Position numbers and translations under genes: made by a program
Notes under the pieces: generated by a model
The model's database searches: none
Told to the model about the DNA's origin: nothing
The model's input: the letters and a program-made list of their open reading frames with translations, nothing else
Assembly (NCBI RefSeq): GCF_900107215.1
Contig: NZ_FNPD01000002.1
Span: 62,001 to 126,000 of the forward strand
DNA: 64,000 nucleotides
Source of the DNA: Acetomicrobium thermoterrenum DSM 13490
Lineage (GTDB): Bacteria > Synergistota > Synergistia > Synergistales > Acetomicrobiaceae
Direction of reading: 5' to 3'
Shown here: piece by piece, positions 62,144 to 64,000 of the stretch
How positions within the stretch are numbered: the first letter of the stretch is position 1
Layout of the letters: each line of letters opens with the position of its first letter

Positions 62144-64000
62144 TCACACTTCGGCCAAAGTGCGGCCGCTCTTTAGGTTAACCTCCAGAGGCACCGAAAG
62201 CTCTACGGCGCTTTCCATGCTCTCTTTTAGGATCCCGGAAACGACCTCCTCGTCCTTTGCGGAACATTCACAAATGAGTGAGTCATGAATTTGCAATATT
62301 AGCGCAGCATCAATATTTTCTCTTTGTAGGGCTTCGTCCAAGCGTATCATGGCGATCTTTGTTATGTCGGCGGCCGTGCTTTGAATTGGGGTATTAATAG
62401 CGACCCTTTTCAAAGCTGCCGTGCTGTTTCCCACTACTGTAGTAACCTCGTTCAGTGGTCTTCTTCTCCCAAAAAGCGAGAGGGTATAACCTCTCTTTCT
62501 TGCCTCCTCATAGCTTTTTTCAATGTAATCTCCCACTTTAGGAAAGGCAGAAAAGTACCTATCTATAATTGTTTTGGCCTCTTCTCTGCCTATATTTAAC
62601 CTCGATGCAAGGCCATAGGGAGTCATTCCGTACAGTAATCCGAAGTTTATCATTTTCGCCATTCTCCTAAGTTCTGGGGAAACCTTTTCCGTATCCACAC
62701 CAAATATCCATGCTGCCGTCTCTGCATGAATATCTCTACCCTTCTCAAAGGCTTCGCATAGCTTTTTGTCTCCTGAAATGTGCGCCAGAACGCGTAACTC
62801 TATCTGTGAATAATCGGCAGCGATAAATATGCCGTCCCTTCGATCCGGGATAAACGCCTCCTTTAGTTTCGTTGCCCAGTCACCGTAGGCAGGGAGGTTT
62901 TGAAGGTTTGGATCTCGGCTGCTCAACCGCCCGGTACCGGTGCTCGTATGCTCAAATGTTGTATGCACCTTTCCGGTCTTGGGATCGATGGCGTCGATCA
63001 AGGGCTGTACAAATCCGGTAAGCATCTTAGTAAGCTCCCTGTGATCCAGGAGAAGTTTTGCCACCAATGCCTCGGGCCTATCCAATCGACTTAACTCCTC
63101 AAGAACGGTAACATCGGTCGAATATCCCGTTTTAGTCTTCTTTATGACAGGTAATCCCAGGTGATCGAAAAGCAGCCAACCAACCTGCTTGGGCGAGTTT
63201 AGGTTTACCTTGGAACCGGCCGCCATGTCTATGGAGGCCTTTACGTCATCGAGTGTTCTCTCCAGCTCATGCTTTACCTTCCAAAGATGGTCCAGGTCGA
63301 GGCGTATTCCCTTTCTTTCCATCTTTGAAAGGACAACCGACAAAGGTATATCGATTCGATACATGAGGCCATGCAATGCTTCGTCCATCTCTGAAGATAT
63401 CTTCCCGTACAGGTCAAAAAGGGACAAAGCCTCTTTATCGAGGCCTTCTTCGCTTTTCAGCATCCTTTTTATTTCGGCCAAACCTTCTTTGGATGACGAT
63501 TTGTCGGGATGAAGCAAATAATAAGCTATTTTGCCGTCCCATACCTTGTCCTTTTCAAAGGGTGCTTTCTTTATTGCAGTTGTAAACTCCTTGAACCCCC
63601 AGATCAGGATTTCTTTTTCCCTTAATTTTTCGACCAAAGCATCGTAATCGTCATCGCCTTTAGGCTCTAACAGATAAAAAGACCCTTCCCTTTCGGCTAA
63701 GACGCATCGTGAAAGGGCAAAGGACTGAGGATAACGGCCCCTGCCTTCAAAGGCTAAGGCTACGATTTTACTCCAATCTTGGCTTTTCTCAGTGTTTGGC
63801 GTCTTTTCACCCTCTCCCGCTTTAGAGCGAGTTTCCCTTGAATCGACATCCTTTACGCTCAGGCCAAGCCTTTCGGGTATCTGCTTAAAGCCAAGCCTTT
63901 GAAATATATCAATCAGTGCTTCTTTATCTCTTTCTCCCCCGCCTTTAAATTCATCGGGGTTTATACACAAGGTATCACGCAGGCGAATGAGCTCTCTCCA
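62144..64000 (-). CDS. polA: DNA polymerase I, C-terminal part (5' end beyond window)
   Basis: The frame is open to the right edge: 618 codons plus stop are visible. The first about 70 residues are the end of the 5' nuclease domain. The 3'-5' exonuclease region (about 75-185) lacks the DxE-type catalytic acids and looks vestigial. The polymerase domain has motif A DYSQIELRVLAHIS, the O-helix RRMAKMINFGLLYG and motif C LQIHDSLI. It functions in Okazaki fragment and repair synthesis. It converges on the UbiB-family gene with a 10-bp gap. Confidence 0.94.
   Translation of the reverse strand, partial: WRELIRLRDTLCINPDEFKGGGERDKEALIDIFQRLGFKQIPERLGLSVKDVDSRETRSKAGEGEKTPNTEKSQDWSKIVALAFEGRGRYPQSFALSRCVLAEREGSFYLLEPKGDDDYDALVEKLREKEILIWGFKEFTTAIKKAPFEKDKVWDGKIAYYLLHPDKSSSKEGLAEIKRMLKSEEGLDKEALSLFDLYGKISSEMDEALHGLMYRIDIPLSVVLSKMERKGIRLDLDHLWKVKHELERTLDDVKASIDMAAGSKVNLNSPKQVGWLLFDHLGLPVIKKTKTGYSTDVTVLEELSRLDRPEALVAKLLLDHRELTKMLTGFVQPLIDAIDPKTGKVHTTFEHTSTGTGRLSSRDPNLQNLPAYGDWATKLKEAFIPDRRDGIFIAADYSQIELRVLAHISGDKKLCEAFEKGRDIHAETAAWIFGVDTEKVSPELRRMAKMINFGLLYGMTPYGLASRLNIGREEAKTIIDRYFSAFPKVGDYIEKSYEEARKRGYTLSLFGRRRPLNEVTTVVGNSTAALKRVAINTPIQSTAADITKIAMIRLDEALQRENIDAALILQIHDSLICECSAKDEEVVSGILKESMESAVELSVPLEVNLKSGRTLAEV

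Overview
The window looks like a chromosomal segment of an anaerobic, amino-acid- and organic-acid-fermenting bacterium, most likely a member of the Synergistota (Acetomicrobium/Anaerobaculum-like). This is inferred from gene content, not from a marker search: several tripartite tricarboxylate transporters, pyruvate and indolepyruvate ferredoxin oxidoreductases, a Cdc48-type AAA+ ATPase, an iscS-iscU pair and HypAB. Base composition looks moderate, and many genes start with GTG or TTG placed by strong GGAGG-type ribosome binding sites. No CRISPR array, prophage or rRNA operon was seen.

Layout. 1-5824 (minus strand) is a catabolic operon: GntR regulator, aconitase-superfamily hydro-lyase large and small subunits, a tripartite tricarboxylate transporter (order C-A-B) and the start of a LarA-family racemase. 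6077-8091 (plus) is iscS-iscU-MOSC, closed by a strong terminator. 8214-9303 is a scar: an N-terminally truncated methyltransferase butted against an IS21-type istA/istB relic, plus hairpins. 9304-10240 holds a second GntR gene and a promoter-terminator unit that may encode a small RNA. 10262-15415 (minus) is an operon of a Cdc48-like ATPase with pyruvate:ferredoxin oxidoreductase. 15518-19030 carries a lactate permease, a tiny membrane protein, a cysteine hydrolase and the intact methyltransferase. 19177-22508 (plus) carries an unidentified transporter, a gamma-glutamyltransferase and a flavin-binding gene broken by a stop codon.

22564-32939 (minus) is a long housekeeping run: rtcB, archease, surE, an M50 protease, a DHH-CBS-tRNA nucleotidyltransferase, a coaE-cutA fusion, a UvrD helicase, hypB, hypA and hpf. 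33109-38379 carries aspC, arcC and the frr-pyrH-tsf-rpsB translation cluster. 38584-41706 holds a CsoR-type regulator, the SRP RNA, two tRNA-Ser genes (one overlapping tadA), a formamidase and a truncated iron-sulfur subunit. 41767-44191 is an SOS-type island: a LexA/CI-like repressor diverging from umuC and a umuD whose catalytic serine is lost. It is followed by an ABC-class ATPase and tRNA-Arg/tRNA-Ser.

46459-56567 (minus) is a second catabolic operon: GntR, AtuA-like protein, DUF4387 protein, a tricarboxylate transporter, aconitase and isocitrate dehydrogenase, with an AbrB-family permease downstream. It reads as citrate (or related tricarboxylate) uptake and conversion to 2-oxoglutarate. 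Divergent from it, 56737-59212 is iorAB. The window ends with a parvulin-like foldase, a UbiB/ABC1-family protein and the 3' part of polA.

The most unusual items are: the Cdc48-like ATPase with a degenerate second ATPase ring co-transcribed with pyruvate synthase; the transporter-hydrolyase-LarA operon; the UmuD' look-alike that cannot self-cleave; the methyltransferase/IS21 chimera with a near-identical distant copy; and the tadA reading frame that ends inside a tRNA gene.
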